From Amycolatopsis vancoresmycina (GTDB lineage Bacteria > Actinomycetota > Actinomycetes > Mycobacteriales > Pseudonocardiaceae), in NCBI RefSeq assembly GCF_000716785.1, contig NZ_JNYY01000006.1, positions 372,001-436,000 of the forward strand: 64,000 bases of DNA. The letters run 5' to 3'. Made by a program: the position numbers and the translations under genes. This document shows, one piece after another, positions 25,690 to 34,983 of this stretch (positions within the stretch are counted from its first letter, which is position 1; each line of letters opens with the position of its first letter). Below the pieces are notes generated by a model. It worked only from the letters and a program-made list of their open reading frames with translations, had not been told where the DNA came from and did no database searches.

Positions 25690-25711
25690 CCTAGCGCACT
25701 ACCTCAGCCGA

Positions 25712-28120
25712 TCAGTCGTTCTCGGCTTCGCCCTGCTCCTCGTGGCCCGCGCCGATGCTGACCGGCGGGGCGTCCGGGATGGACGACGGACGGCGCTCGC
25801 CGCGGAACGTGAACCGCGCCTGGTCGTCCTTGTCCTCCGGGTTGCCGCTCCAGCCCTCGACGTCGACCAGGATGATCTGGCCCGGCTCGACCTCGCCGAA
25901 CAGGATCTTCTCCGACAGCTGGTCCTCGATCTCGCGCTGGATCGTGCGGCGCAGCGGCCGCGCGCCCAGCACCGGGTCGAAGCCGCGCTTGGCCAGCAGC
26001 GACTTGGCCTTCGCCGTCAGCTCGAGCTCCATGTCCTTGGCCTTGAGCTGGGTCTCGACCCGGCCGATCATCAGGTCGACCATCTGGATGATCTGTTCCT
26101 GCGTCAGCTGGTGGAACACGATGATGTCATCGATCCGGTTCAGGAACTCCGGGCGGAAATGCTTCTTCATTTCCTCGTTGACCTTCTGCTTCATCTTCTC
26201 GTACCGGGTGCCGGTGTCGTTGGACCCGGCGAACCCGAGCGAGACGGACTTCGAGATGTCCGACGTGCCCAGGTTGGACGTGAAGATGAGGACCGTGTTC
26301 TTGAAGTCGACCGTGCGGCCCTGACCGTCGGTCAGGCGGCCGTCCTCCAGCACCTGCAGGAGCGTGTTGTAGATCTCCTGGTGCGCCTTCTCGATCTCGT
26401 CGAACAGCACCACCGAGAACGGCTTGCGCCGCACCTTCTCGGTCAGCTGGCCACCCTCTTCGTAGCCGACGTAGCCCGGAGGGGCACCGAAGAGCCGCGA
26501 AGCGGTGTAGCGGTCGTGGAACTCGCCCATGTCGATCTGGATGAGGGCGTCGTCCTCGCCGAACAGGAACGAGGCCAGCGCCTTCGACAGCTCGGTCTTA
26601 CCGACACCGGACGGGCCGGCGAAGATGAACGAGCCCGACGGGCGCTTCGGGTCCTTCAGGCCGGCGCGCGTACGGCGGATCGCCTGCGAGACGGCCTTGA
26701 CCGCGTCCTCCTGGCCGATGATGCGCTTGTGGAGCTCGTCCTCCATGCGCAGCAGCCGGGTGGTCTCCTCCTCGGTCAGCTTGAACACCGGGATGCCGGT
26801 CCAGTTGGCCAGCACCTCCGCGATCTGCTCGTCGTCGACCTCGGCGACGACGTCGAGGTCGCCGTCCTTCCACTGCTTCTCCCGCTCGCCCTTCTGGCCG
26901 AGGAGGGTCTTCTCCTCGTCACGCAGGCGGGCGGCCCGCTCGAAGTCCTGCGCGTCGATCGCGGACTCCTTGTCGCGGCGGACGTTCGCGATCTTCTCGT
27001 CGAACTCGCGCAGGTCCGGCGGCGCGGTCATCCGGCGGATGCGCATCCGGGCGCCGGCCTCGTCGATCAGGTCGATCGCCTTGTCCGGGAGGAACCGGTC
27101 GTTGATGTACCGGTCCGCCAGGGTCGCGGCGGCGACCAGCGCCGAGTCGGTGATCGAGACGCGGTGGTGCGCCTCGTACCGGTCGCGCAGGCCCTTGAGG
27201 ATCTCGATCGTGTGCTCCAGCGACGGCTCGCCGACCTGGATCGGCTGGAACCGGCGTTCGAGGGCGGCGTCCTTCTCGATGTACTTGCGGTACTCCTCGA
27301 GGGTGGTCGCGCCGATCGTCTGCAGCTCACCGCGGGCGAGCATCGGCTTCAGGATCGAAGCCGCGTCGATCGCGCCCTCGGCGGCACCCGCCCCGACCAG
27401 CGTGTGCAGCTCGTCGATGAACAGGATGATGTCGCCGCGGGTCTTGATCTCCTTGAGCACCTTCTTCAGGCGCTCTTCGAAGTCACCGCGGTAGCGGGAG
27501 CCGGCGACCAGGGAGCCCAGGTCCAGCGTGTAGAGCTGCTTGTCCTTGAGCGTCTCGGGCACCTCGCCCTTGACGATGCTCTGCGCGAGGCCCTCGACGA
27601 CGGCGGTCTTGCCGACGCCGGGCTCGCCGATGAGCACCGGGTTGTTCTTGGTCCGGCGGGACAGCACCTGCATGACCCGCTCGATCTCCTTGCCGCGCCC
27701 GATGACCGGGTCGAGCTTGCCCTCGCGGGCGAGCACGGTCATGTTGCGGCCGAACTGGTCGAGGACCAGCGAAGACGACGGGGTGCCCTCACCGCGGCCG
27801 GAACCGGTTTCGGTGGACTCCTTGCCGCCCTGGTAGCCCGAGAGCAGCTGCAGCACCTGCTGGCGGACCCGGTTGAGGTCCGCACCCAGCTTGACCAGTA
27901 CCTGCGCGGCGACGCCCTCGCCCTCGCGGATCAGGCCGAGCAGGATGTGCTCGGTGCCGATGTAGTTGTGGCCGAGCTGCAGCGCTTCGCGCAGCGACAG
28001 CTCCAGCACCTTCTTGGCGCGCGGCGTGAACGGGATGTGCCCGCTCGGCGCCTGCTGGCCCTGGCCGATGATCTCCTCGACCTGCACCCGCCTCGCGCGG
28101 TCGGTGAACCTCTCAAACAT
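25712..28120 (-). CDS. clpC: ATP-dependent Clp protease ATP-binding subunit ClpC
   Basis: ClpC (802 aa) is the AAA+ unfoldase that feeds ClpP. The N-terminal double Clp-N repeat starts MFERFTDRARRVQ. The D1 ATPase has Walker A GEPGVGKTA and Walker B ILFIDEL. A middle UVR-like coiled coil contains QDFERAARLRDEE. D2 has Walker A GPSGVGKTE and Walker B VVLFDEIEKAH. The ATG at 28120 follows a GAGGGAG ribosome-binding site. Its place next to lsr2 and lysS fits the mycobacterial clpC1 locus, although three extra genes intervene here. Confidence 0.97.
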   Translation of the reverse strand: MFERFTDRARRVQVEEIIGQGQQAPSGHIPFTPRAKKVLELSLREALQLGHNYIGTEHILLGLIREGEGVAAQVLVKLGADLNRVRQQVLQLLSGYQGGKESTETGSGRGEGTPSSSLVLDQFGRNMTVLAREGKLDPVIGRGKEIERVMQVLSRRTKNNPVLIGEPGVGKTAVVEGLAQSIVKGEVPETLKDKQLYTLDLGSLVAGSRYRGDFEERLKKVLKEIKTRGDIILFIDELHTLVGAGAAEGAIDAASILKPMLARGELQTIGATTLEEYRKYIEKDAALERRFQPIQVGEPSLEHTIEILKGLRDRYEAHHRVSITDSALVAAATLADRYINDRFLPDKAIDLIDEAGARMRIRRMTAPPDLREFDEKIANVRRDKESAIDAQDFERAARLRDEEKTLLGQKGEREKQWKDGDLDVVAEVDDEQIAEVLANWTGIPVFKLTEEETTRLLRMEDELHKRIIGQEDAVKAVSQAIRRTRAGLKDPKRPSGSFIFAGPSGVGKTELSKALASFLFGEDDALIQIDMGEFHDRYTASRLFGAPPGYVGYEEGGQLTEKVRRKPFSVVLFDEIEKAHQEIYNTLLQVLEDGRLTDGQGRTVDFKNTVLIFTSNLGTSDISKSVSLGFAGSNDTGTRYEKMKQKVNEEMKKHFRPEFLNRIDDIIVFHQLTQEQIIQMVDLMIGRVETQLKAKDMELELTAKAKSLLAKRGFDPVLGARPLRRTIQREIEDQLSEKILFGEVEPGQIILVDVEGWSGNPEDKDDQARFTFRGERRPSSIPDAPPVSIGAGHEEQGEAEND

Positions 28121-28480
28121 GTGCACTCCCTCGACTGCTGCGCCGGCGGCCCGTTTCCATCGTGCTTTCACCGCGATGGATTCAGCACCGTGAGACCACT
28201 CTAGTAGCCAAGTCGTCGCGCTGGCGTACCACTACGGCTCTCGGCGGTCGTTCCCGCACCCGGACGTGGCATCTGCCGGGTGCTTCCATCATCAGGTTGC
28301 CCTGCACCTTTACGTCAAGCCCAACGTGCGGAGCGCCATCCGGATTCCGCCATCCGCGCGGTGTCCGCTCACCGCGAACAGTCCGCAAGCTGGGAGTACC
28401 CCACCCGATTGGCGGAGCCACCGAAAGTCTGTAAGGTTAGGCACGCCTAATCCCCTACGGCGCTTCGAGGAGGGCCGCGG
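28121..28480. other. 360-bp divergent intergenic region between clpC and the fhuF-like gene
   Basis: This region drives clpC leftward and the FhuF-like gene rightward. The right end holds an iron box at 28432-28450. On the clpC side, GTACGC-CA-GCGCGAC near 28211-28225 loosely resembles a ClgR operator, but the CGC/GCG spacing is 4 rather than 5, so it is not called. No RNA gene or small ORF with convincing features is visible. Confidence 0.6.
28432..28450 (+). promoter_or_regulatory. Iron box (IdeR/DmdR/DtxR-type operator)
   Basis: TAAGGTTAGGCACGCCTAA matches the 19-bp DtxR/IdeR consensus TTAGGTTAGGCTAACCTAA at 15 positions and contains the palindrome TTAGGC-AC-GCCTAA. It lies 30 bp upstream of the TTG start of the FhuF-like gene. 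Iron-dependent repression of that gene is inferred. Confidence 0.8.
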
Positions 28481-29293
28481 TTGAACCAGCAGCGGTCCTT
28501 CCGTGACGCACGCGAGGTCGGCGACGGCCTCGCGTCGTCGTTGCGGCGGGTTTCGGGCCGGCAGGGCCGCAGTGAGCTGCGCCGCGACGTCCCGGCGGGC
28601 TGGATCCGCTGTTCGGAGCTGCTGGAGACACCGGCGTACTTCGACGAGTGGCGCGGCCTGCTGGGCGACTGGCTGCTGCGCGAGCACTCCTCGGCACCGG
28701 CCCGCACGACGGCCAGCTGGGTGATGACCTGGTACCTGCACGTACCGGCGTACGTCGGCGCGCTGCTGCTGCACCACGAGCGCCGGGTGCCGTCGCTGAA
28801 GCCGTCGGAGCTGGCATTCCGCCTGTCCGACGACCGCCCCCACCCGGACGGCATGGCGGTGCTGGGTGACGCGTTCCACTGCCTCCCGACGGACCCGGGC
28901 TCGGCCCGCCCGGAGGCCACGGTGGTCCGCGACGAGCGGGCGCTGGCGGCGGTGCTGAGAGCGCGTTACCTGGCGCACGCGGCCCAGTTCGTCCGGGCGT
29001 ACGCGCCGCTGAGCAGACTCGGCCGCCGGACGCTCTGGGCGGCGGCGACGGACGCGCTGGAGAACTCGCTGTGGTGGGCGGGACGGCAGGGCGGCACCCC
29101 GGAGGCGGAGGGCGCGGGCGTGGCGGACGCCGCGCTGGTCCTCGACGAGCGGTACCCACCGCTGACGTCGGCGTCGACGCTGCGCCTGACGGCGGACCGC
29201 GAGTGGACGCGGCGCCGCGAGAGCTGCTGCTTTTCGTACCTGCTGCCGTCGGCCGACGAGTGCGACGGCTGCCCGCGCACCTGCCCGCGCTGA
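28481..29293 (+). CDS. FhuF-like ferric-siderophore reductase, [2Fe-2S] protein
   Basis: This 270-aa protein ends in RRRESCCFSYLLPSADECDGCPRTC. It carries the C-C-x10-C-x2-C pattern that binds the 2Fe-2S cluster of FhuF proteins, which reduce ferric siderophores in the cytoplasm to release iron. The rest fits a diverged FhuF fold. The TTG at 28481 follows GAGGAGGG, a good ribosome-binding site. A strong iron box upstream supports the role. No siderophore biosynthesis or uptake genes are adjacent. It ends 1 bp before the convergent next gene. Confidence 0.85.
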   Translation: MNQQRSFRDAREVGDGLASSLRRVSGRQGRSELRRDVPAGWIRCSELLETPAYFDEWRGLLGDWLLREHSSAPARTTASWVMTWYLHVPAYVGALLLHHERRVPSLKPSELAFRLSDDRPHPDGMAVLGDAFHCLPTDPGSARPEATVVRDERALAAVLRARYLAHAAQFVRAYAPLSRLGRRTLWAAATDALENSLWWAGRQGGTPEAEGAGVADAALVLDERYPPLTSASTLRLTADREWTRRRESCCFSYLLPSADECDGCPRTCPR

Positions 29294-29294
29294 C

Positions 29295-29864
29295 TCAGGG
29301 CGTCCAGCCCGGGTCCCGGCCCGCCGCGCCCAGCGCCCGCGCCAGCGGCGGCGCGTCCTCCGCCACCGCCACCGCCGGCCCGTAGACGCCCATCGACCGG
29401 GCCTGCTCGCCCATGGCCACCGCCGACTCGTACACCGCCGTCGCCGCCGCCGGGTCGCAGTCCAGTGCCTGGCCGCTCGCCCGGGCCAGGTCCCAGCCGT
29501 GCAGGACGAACTCGCCCAGCACCATGTCGCCCACCACCGCGGCCGGCAGCTCCGCCGTGCCCAGCGCCGTCGTGCCCGTCCAGGCCGACGGCGTCTCGAA
29601 GACGTCGACCAGCGTCTCCGTCTGCTTCTCCAGGGCCGCCCGCCAGTCGTCGGTCACCAGTGCCGCCTCCGCCTCGCCGCCGGACGGCGACGGCGGGGAC
29701 TCGCGCCGTCCCGCCGCGACGAGCCACGGGCCCCAGTACAGGAGGTGGTTGAGCAGCCCGCGCACGTCGTAGCCCGCGCAGGGCGTGGGGGCGGTCAGGT
29801 CGGGGACCGCGCGGACGATCCGGAGGAATTCGGCCGCGGCGGGCCGCACCAGCTCGGCGTTCAT
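29295..29864 (-). CDS. TIGR03086-type DinB/maleylpyruvate-isomerase-fold protein
   Basis: This 189-aa protein resembles the mycothiol-dependent metalloenzyme superfamily. Candidate metal ligands are the histidines in LLNHLLYWGPW and FVLHGWDLARA, a spacing typical of DinB-fold proteins. It probably binds zinc or nickel and may act with mycothiol, but the reaction is unknown. It starts at ATG 29864, divergent from the AraC-type gene. Confidence 0.8.
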   Translation of the reverse strand: MNAELVRPAAAEFLRIVRAVPDLTAPTPCAGYDVRGLLNHLLYWGPWLVAAGRRESPPSPSGGEAEAALVTDDWRAALEKQTETLVDVFETPSAWTGTTALGTAELPAAVVGDMVLGEFVLHGWDLARASGQALDCDPAAATAVYESAVAMGEQARSMGVYGPAVAVAEDAPPLARALGAAGRDPGWTP

Positions 29865-29929
29865 GTCCGTGATCCAAACCCCCCGCCCGCCGGGCCGTAT
29901 TGGACGAACGCGACAGCTACCGTGGGCGA

Positions 29930-30760
29930 GTGGGCGAACACCGGATCCCGCGCGGCATCGTGGCCGGGGCCACCGCGCGCACGATGTTCACGCTGACGCG
30001 GCACCCGCCGGCGCCCGAGCTGGCCGAGTTCGTCGACTACCACTGGATCCTGCGGTGGGACCGCACCGGCAAACCGCCGTACGAACAGCGCGTGCTGCCG
30101 AACCTCGCGGTCCACGTGACGTTCTTCCCCGGCGCTTCCGGCGTCCACGGCCCGGCCCGTGCCGTCTTTTCGCACCGGCTGACCGGCCGCGTCCAGGGCT
30201 TGGGCGTGCGATTCCGGCCCGGGTGCTTCCGCGCGTTCCTCGGCGGCCCGGTGCGTGACATCGCCGACCGCGCTGTCCCGCTCGCGGACGTTTTCGGCCC
30301 GGCGGCCGCGCGGGCCGCGGAATCGGTGCAGTCGGCGCGCGACGATGCGGAAATGGTCCGTGCGGTCGACAACTTGCTGATCGCAAATCCCGTGCGGCTC
30401 TCACCCGCGGCACGGGAGGCGGCGGAGGCGGTGGAATCAATCGCACGCGATCCGGGAATTACCCGGGTGGCGCAACTGTGCGCGGATACTGGACTAACCA
30501 CCCGCTCTGTCCAGCGTATGTTCGCCGAACACGTCGGCTGCCCGCCCAAGTGGGCGATCCGGATATACCGCCTCAATGACGCAGCGCAGCGGCTCGTCAC
30601 GGAAGGACAGCCCGATTACGCCGGTCTGGCGGTGCGACTGGGCTATAGCGACCAGTCGCACTTCATCCGCGATTTCCGGACCGTGACCGGGCTGTCGCCA
30701 GCCGAGTACGTCCGAACCGCCGGCGCGGACGGCGGGGAACCGGACAGCGACCGGACATGA
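29930..30760 (+). CDS. AraC-family transcriptional regulator
   Basis: This 276-aa regulator has an N-terminal sensor domain of the DUF6597 type (HPPAPELAEFVDYHWILRW) and a C-terminal AraC double helix-turn-helix. The helix-turn-helix includes CADTGLTTRSVQRMFAEHVG and the signature GYSDQSHFIRDFRTVTGLSPAEY. The start may be GTG 29930 or an upstream TTG at 29900. A strong hairpin begins 4 bp after the stop. Its target could be the divergent DinB-fold gene. Confidence 0.88.
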   Translation: MGEHRIPRGIVAGATARTMFTLTRHPPAPELAEFVDYHWILRWDRTGKPPYEQRVLPNLAVHVTFFPGASGVHGPARAVFSHRLTGRVQGLGVRFRPGCFRAFLGGPVRDIADRAVPLADVFGPAAARAAESVQSARDDAEMVRAVDNLLIANPVRLSPAAREAAEAVESIARDPGITRVAQLCADTGLTTRSVQRMFAEHVGCPPKWAIRIYRLNDAAQRLVTEGQPDYAGLAVRLGYSDQSHFIRDFRTVTGLSPAEYVRTAGADGGEPDSDRT

Positions 30761-30764
30761 CAAA

Positions 30765-30792
30765 GCCGCCGGGTGCGAATTCACCCGGCGGC
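30765..30792 (+). terminator. Hairpin terminator after the AraC-type gene
   Basis: GCCGCCGGGTG and CACCCGGCGGC form a perfect 11-bp stem with a 6-base loop, 4 bp after the stop codon. It may also block read-through from the convergent lsr2 side. Confidence 0.8.
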
Positions 30793-30898
30793 CACCACCT
30801 CTGGCAACCCCCGCGTCACCAGAATCGCCACCCCCGGCACGGGACAACGGCCTGCCGGTGACCGGCCGTCAACCCGTGCTGGGCGGCGCGAACAGTCT

Positions 30899-31252
30899 TC
30901 AGTTCTTCTTGTGGTAAGCCTCGACGACCTCGGAGGGGATGCGGCCGCGGTCGGAAACCGCGTATCCGTTCTTGCGCGCCCACGACCGGATGGCCTGGTT
31001 CTGCTCGCGGTCGACCGCCGCCGGCCGGGCCGAACCCTTGCCACCCGCGACCGGGCGCACCGAAGCGCGCTTGCGGCCACCCGCGCGACGCGCGTGCTCG
31101 ACATACTGGGCGAGGGCGTCCCGCAGCTCCTCGGCGTTTTCCGAGGAGAGATCGATCTGGTAGCTGACGCCGTCCAAACCGAACTCGACGGTCTCTTCCG
31201 CCTCACTGCCGTCGAGGTCGTCGACCAGCGAGACGAGCACCTTCTGTGCCAT
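30899..31252 (-). CDS. lsr2: Nucleoid-associated protein Lsr2
   Basis: Lsr2 (117 aa) bridges DNA and silences AT-rich and horizontally acquired genes. The N-terminal dimerisation domain starts MAQKVLVSLVDDLDGSEAEET, and the C-terminal minor-groove binder contains the RGR AT-hook-like motif in VSDRGRIPSEVV. An AGGAGG-like sequence precedes the ATG at 31252. It lies directly downstream of lysS, as in mycobacteria. Confidence 0.97.
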   Translation of the reverse strand: MAQKVLVSLVDDLDGSEAEETVEFGLDGVSYQIDLSSENAEELRDALAQYVEHARRAGGRKRASVRPVAGGKGSARPAAVDREQNQAIRSWARKNGYAVSDRGRIPSEVVEAYHKKN

Positions 31253-31370
31253 CCGTTTCCTCCTGCGGGGGTTACTCAATGATCCGGGTTCGGGGCGAGC
31301 CCCGGAACAGAAGACTTTGTCCAGAACATTAGTACCCGCTTCCGGAGTGCAGCGCAAATCTCATATCCAT

Positions 31371-31399
31371 AACCCGGCCGCTATGCACACGGCCGGGTT
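31371..31399 (-). terminator. Hairpin terminator at the end of lysS
   Basis: AACCCGGCCG and CGGCCGGGTT form a perfect 10-bp stem with a 9-base loop. The stem overlaps the lysS TAA stop codon. It separates lysS from lsr2, which lies 118 bp further downstream. Confidence 0.75.
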
Positions 31400-32909
31400 A
31401 TTCGGGACGCACCAGCGGGAAGAGGATGGTCTCCCGGATACCGAGACCGGTCAGCGCCATGAGCAGCCGGTCGATCCCCATTCCGACACCACCGCTCGGC
31501 GGCATTCCGTACTCGAGGGCGCGGAGGAAATCCTCGTCCAGCCGCATGGCTTCGCTATCGCCCGCGGCGGCCAGCAGGGACTGTTCGGTGAGGCGTTCCC
31601 GTTCGACGACCGGATCGACCAGCTCGGAGTATCCGGTGGCGAGTTCGAAACCGCGCACGTAGAGGTCCCACTTCTCCGCCACACCGGCCCGGGAGCGGTG
31701 CTGCCGGGTCAATGGGGAGGTCTCCAGCGGAAAATCACGGACAAACGTCGGTGCGTGCAGGTGATCTCCGACGAGGTGTTCCCACAGTTCCTCGACCAGC
31801 TTGCCGTGCCCCAGCTTCGGATCCACTTCCAGGCCCCTGGCCTGCGCGAATCCGAGCAGTTTGGCGGCCGGCGTCTCCGGCGTCACCTCTTCGCCGAGTG
31901 AATCGGACAACGACTCGTACATTCCGAGTGTGGTCCATTCGCCGGAGAGGTCGTACTCCGAACCGTCGGGCAGGGTGACGACCTGCGTGTCCAGCACCGC
32001 CTGCGCGGCCTCCTGGATCAGCTCGCGGGTCATCACCGCGTTCGTGTCGTACGTGGCGTAGGCCTCGTAGTACTCGAGCATCGCGAATTCGGGCGAATGC
32101 GACGAGTCGCTGCCCTCGTTGCGGAAGTTGCGGTTGATCTCGAAGACCTTCTCGATGCCGCCGACGACGCAGCGCTTGAGGTAGAGCTCCGGCGCGATCC
32201 GCAGGAACAGCTCCATGTCGAACGCGTTGGAGTGCGTGACGAACGGGCGGGCCGTGGCGCCGCCGTGCAGCGTCTGCAGCATCGGCGTCTCGACCTCGGT
32301 GAACCCGCGGCGGTGGAACGACTCCCGCAGCGACCGGACCACGCCGGCGCGCGTGCGCACGACGTCCCGCGCGCGCGGGCGCATGATCAGGTCGACGTAG
32401 CGCTGGCGGACCCGCGTCTCCTCGGCCAGGTCCTTGAAGGCGTTGGGCAGCGGGCGCAGCGCCTTCGACGTGATGCGCCAGGAGTCGGCCATCACCGAAA
32501 GCTCGCCGCGCTTGGACGTGATGACCTCGCCCTGCACGAACACGTGGTCGCCGAGGTCGACGTCGGACTTCCACGCCGCCAGCGCGGCTTCGCCGACCTT
32601 CGCGAGGCTGATCATCGCCTGCAGCTCGGTGCCGTCGCCTTCGCGGAGGCTCGCGAAGCACAGCTTGCCCGTGTTGCGCAGGAACATGACCCGGCCGGTG
32701 ACGCCGACGGTCTCGCCGGTGGCGGTGTCGACGGGCAGCCCGGAATGCGCCGCGCGCACCTCGGCGAGCGTGTGCGTGCGGGGTACCTCGACCGGGTAGG
32801 GATCGATGCCCTCGGCGAGGATCCGGTCGCGCTTCTCCCGGCGCACCCGCATCTGCTCGGGCAGTTCGTCTTCGGCGGGCTCGCTGGTGGAAGCGGGGTT
32901 TTCGGTCAT
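31398..32909 (-). CDS. lysS: Lysyl-tRNA synthetase, class II
   Basis: LysS (503 aa) charges tRNA-Lys. An N-terminal OB-fold anticodon-binding domain is followed by the class II core. Motif 2 is in FRNEGSDSSHSPEF and motif 3 is in GVGMGIDRLLMAL. The N-terminal 60 residues include the conserved RREKRDRI segment. The length is standard. It lies in the conserved order between the CoA-synthesis block and lsr2. Confidence 0.97.
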   Translation of the reverse strand: MTENPASTSEPAEDELPEQMRVRREKRDRILAEGIDPYPVEVPRTHTLAEVRAAHSGLPVDTATGETVGVTGRVMFLRNTGKLCFASLREGDGTELQAMISLAKVGEAALAAWKSDVDLGDHVFVQGEVITSKRGELSVMADSWRITSKALRPLPNAFKDLAEETRVRQRYVDLIMRPRARDVVRTRAGVVRSLRESFHRRGFTEVETPMLQTLHGGATARPFVTHSNAFDMELFLRIAPELYLKRCVVGGIEKVFEINRNFRNEGSDSSHSPEFAMLEYYEAYATYDTNAVMTRELIQEAAQAVLDTQVVTLPDGSEYDLSGEWTTLGMYESLSDSLGEEVTPETPAAKLLGFAQARGLEVDPKLGHGKLVEELWEHLVGDHLHAPTFVRDFPLETSPLTRQHRSRAGVAEKWDLYVRGFELATGYSELVDPVVERERLTEQSLLAAAGDSEAMRLDEDFLRALEYGMPPSGGVGMGIDRLLMALTGLGIRETILFPLVRPE

Positions 32910-32986
32910 GGCCCATAGGGTACGAACCCCGTCGCCCGCTACGCCAACCGGATTACCTTTGCTTTCGGTCGGTTAACCTGGGTTTC

Positions 32987-33748
32987 GTGAGTGACCCCAC
33001 ACCCGAGCACCGCGCCCGGCGGGCCGCTTCGTTCGGCGCCCGCGCAACCGAATACGCCCGGCACCGGCCCGACTACCCGCGAGAAGCCATCGAGTGGGGC
33101 CTTTCCGGGGCGACCGGCACCCCGAACCGGGTGCTCGACCTGGGCGCCGGAACCGGCAAACTCACCCTCGGCCTCACCGCACTGGGGCTCGACGTCACCG
33201 CCGTCGAACCGGACCCGGAAATGCGCGCGGAACTGGCGCGGGCCGTGCCGTCGGCGACGTCGCTGGCCGGCCGGGCGGAACAGATCCCGCTGCCGGACGG
33301 CGGCCTGGACGCGGTGTTCGTCGGCCAGGCGTTCCACTGGTTCGACGTGCCGGAGGCGATGACGGAGATCGCCCGCGTGCTGCGCCCGGGTGGCGTCTGC
33401 GTGCCGGTGTGGAACTACGAAGACGAATCGGTGCCGTGGGTCGCCGAGTTCACCGAACTGGGCCGCGACGGTGCCCGCCGCCCGGCGAGCGTCGAAGATT
33501 TGCGCCACGTCACCCACCCCGCGTTCGAGTCTTTCGAATGCGAACGGTTTCGCCATGTGCAACGGCGCACCGCGGAGAGCCTCCTGGAAACGATCGCGAC
33601 GTATTCGATGGTGATCGTCTCGGCCCCGGACGAGTCGGCGGCCCTGCTGAACCGGCTCCGGCAGTTCCTGGCCACGAATCCGGCGACGGCGAACGGCGAG
33701 TTCGACCTGCCGCTGGTCACCACGGCGTTGCGCGCGCGGCGCCGCTGA
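32987..33748 (+). CDS. Class I SAM-dependent methyltransferase
   Basis: This is a 253-aa methyltransferase of unknown acceptor. The SAM-binding motif I is VLDLGAGTGKL, followed by the acidic loop VEPDPEMR and the post-motif region FHWFDVPEAMTEIARVLRPGG. It belongs to the Methyltransf_11 group. It starts at GTG 32987, divergent from lysS, and is one of two plus-strand genes inserted between lysS and coaX. Confidence 0.88.
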   Translation: MSDPTPEHRARRAASFGARATEYARHRPDYPREAIEWGLSGATGTPNRVLDLGAGTGKLTLGLTALGLDVTAVEPDPEMRAELARAVPSATSLAGRAEQIPLPDGGLDAVFVGQAFHWFDVPEAMTEIARVLRPGGVCVPVWNYEDESVPWVAEFTELGRDGARRPASVEDLRHVTHPAFESFECERFRHVQRRTAESLLETIATYSMVIVSAPDESAALLNRLRQFLATNPATANGEFDLPLVTTALRARRR

Positions 33749-33793
33749 ACCGCGGCTTGACCTCGACCTCGGTGGAGGTTCGATACTGCGGGA

Positions 33794-34195
33794 ATGCGCA
33801 GGAAATCACTGGGGCGGGCCTTGATCTCGCTGACCTCGCTGGTGACGGCCGTCGGCCCGTACAAGGCCGACTGGAACGAGACGCACGTGTTCAACCCGGC
33901 CTGGCCACCGCACGCGAAGTTCCACAACGGCCAGACGATGAGCCTCGGGCTCGCGCTGGGGGCGACGAGCCTGTGGCAGCTCTGGCGGCGGCCGACCCGG
34001 GCCGGTCTCGACGCGGGTGCCGTCCTGGCGTCGCTGTACTGGGTGACGCAGATTTCGGCGCTGGCCTACCCCGGGTCCCGCGCGGTGGACCCGCCGGGGG
34101 CCGACCGGTTCCCGCAGGCGAAGGTCGCCTTCCCGGCGCTGGCGGTGACCGCGCTGGGGTACGTGCTGGAGCGCCGCCGGCTGGCCCGGGGCTGA
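33794..34195 (+). CDS. Small membrane protein, DUF6640-like
   Basis: This 133-aa protein has about four hydrophobic segments and a conserved-looking loop NETHVFNPAWPPHAKFHN near residue 28. The loop has two histidines that could bind a metal or cofactor. No function is known to me, and the DUF6640 assignment is tentative. The convergent coaX gene ends 6 bp away. Confidence 0.65.
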   Translation: MRRKSLGRALISLTSLVTAVGPYKADWNETHVFNPAWPPHAKFHNGQTMSLGLALGATSLWQLWRRPTRAGLDAGAVLASLYWVTQISALAYPGSRAVDPPGADRFPQAKVAFPALAVTALGYVLERRRLARG

Positions 34196-34201
34196 AGGGC
34201 G

Positions 34202-34978
34202 TCAGGCCCGGGTGTTGCGCTCGTACACCAGCCGCAGGCCGAGCAGGGTCAGCTCCGGCACGTGGTCGGTGATCGTCTCCGACTCGCCGATCACCAGCGG
34301 CGCCAGGCCACCCGTGGCCAGCACCGCCACCGGTTCCGTCCCGCCCGGTGCCAGCTCGCGGACGATCCGGCGGACCAGCCCGTCCACCTGGCCCGCGAAC
34401 CCGTACAGGATCCCGGACTGCAGGCACTCCACGGTGTTCTTGCCGATCACCGACCGCGGCGGCACCAGTTCGACCTTCCGCAGCGCCGCCGCGCGCAACG
34501 CCAGCGCGTCCACCGAAATCTCGATGCCCGGGGCGAACGCGCCGCCGAGGAACTCGCCGCGGGCCGAGATCGCGTCCACGTTGGTCGACGTGCCGAAGTC
34601 GACCACCACGCACGCCGTGCTGTGGAGGTGGTGCGCGGCCAGCGTGTTCACCAGCCGGTCCGCGCCCACCTCCTTCGGGTTGTCCACCAGCAGCGCCACG
34701 CCCGTGCGCACGCCCGGCTCCACCACGATCTTCGGGATCCGGGCGTAGTAGCGGGCGAGCATCACCCGCAGCTCGCGCAGCACCGCCGGCACCGTCGACA
34801 ACGCGCTGATCCCGGTCACCGCGTCCGCGTGCGGGCCGAGCAGGCCGCGGACCGTCAACGCCAGCTCGTCGGCCGTGATGCGCGCGTCCGTGCGCATCCG
34901 CCAGTCGCCGACCAGCGTGTCCCCGGACCACAGCCCCAGGACGATGTTCGTGTTGCCGACGTCGACGGTGAGCAGCAA
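34202..34978 (-). CDS. coaX: Type III pantothenate kinase
   Basis: CoaX (258 aa) phosphorylates pantothenate in the first step of CoA synthesis. The N-terminal phosphate-binding motif is DVGNTN, and the catalytic region contains DFGTSTNVDAI, with further motifs in GGAFAPGIEIS and TGGLAPLV. The TTG at 34978 is the only sensible start, 5 bp after the panD stop. It is the last gene of the pan operon. Confidence 0.95.
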   Translation of the reverse strand: MLLTVDVGNTNIVLGLWSGDTLVGDWRMRTDARITADELALTVRGLLGPHADAVTGISALSTVPAVLRELRVMLARYYARIPKIVVEPGVRTGVALLVDNPKEVGADRLVNTLAAHHLHSTACVVVDFGTSTNVDAISARGEFLGGAFAPGIEISVDALALRAAALRKVELVPPRSVIGKNTVECLQSGILYGFAGQVDGLVRRIVRELAPGGTEPVAVLATGGLAPLVIGESETITDHVPELTLLGLRLVYERNTRA

Positions 34979-34983
34979 GCGGG

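Noticed and set aside
25640..28204. Long open frame antisense to clpC
   Set aside because: Low-complexity Leu/Arg/Asp translation without recognisable domains; clpC on the other strand is certain.
28205..28230. Possible ClgR operator upstream of clpC
   Set aside because: The CGC and GCG half-sites are 4 bp apart, whereas the known operators have 5, so I do not call it.
32980..32997. CGTGAGTG near the methyltransferase start as a third copy of the 46-bp palindrome
   Set aside because: It is the GTG start plus the first codons of the gene; no core GTTAGAAC or right arm follows.
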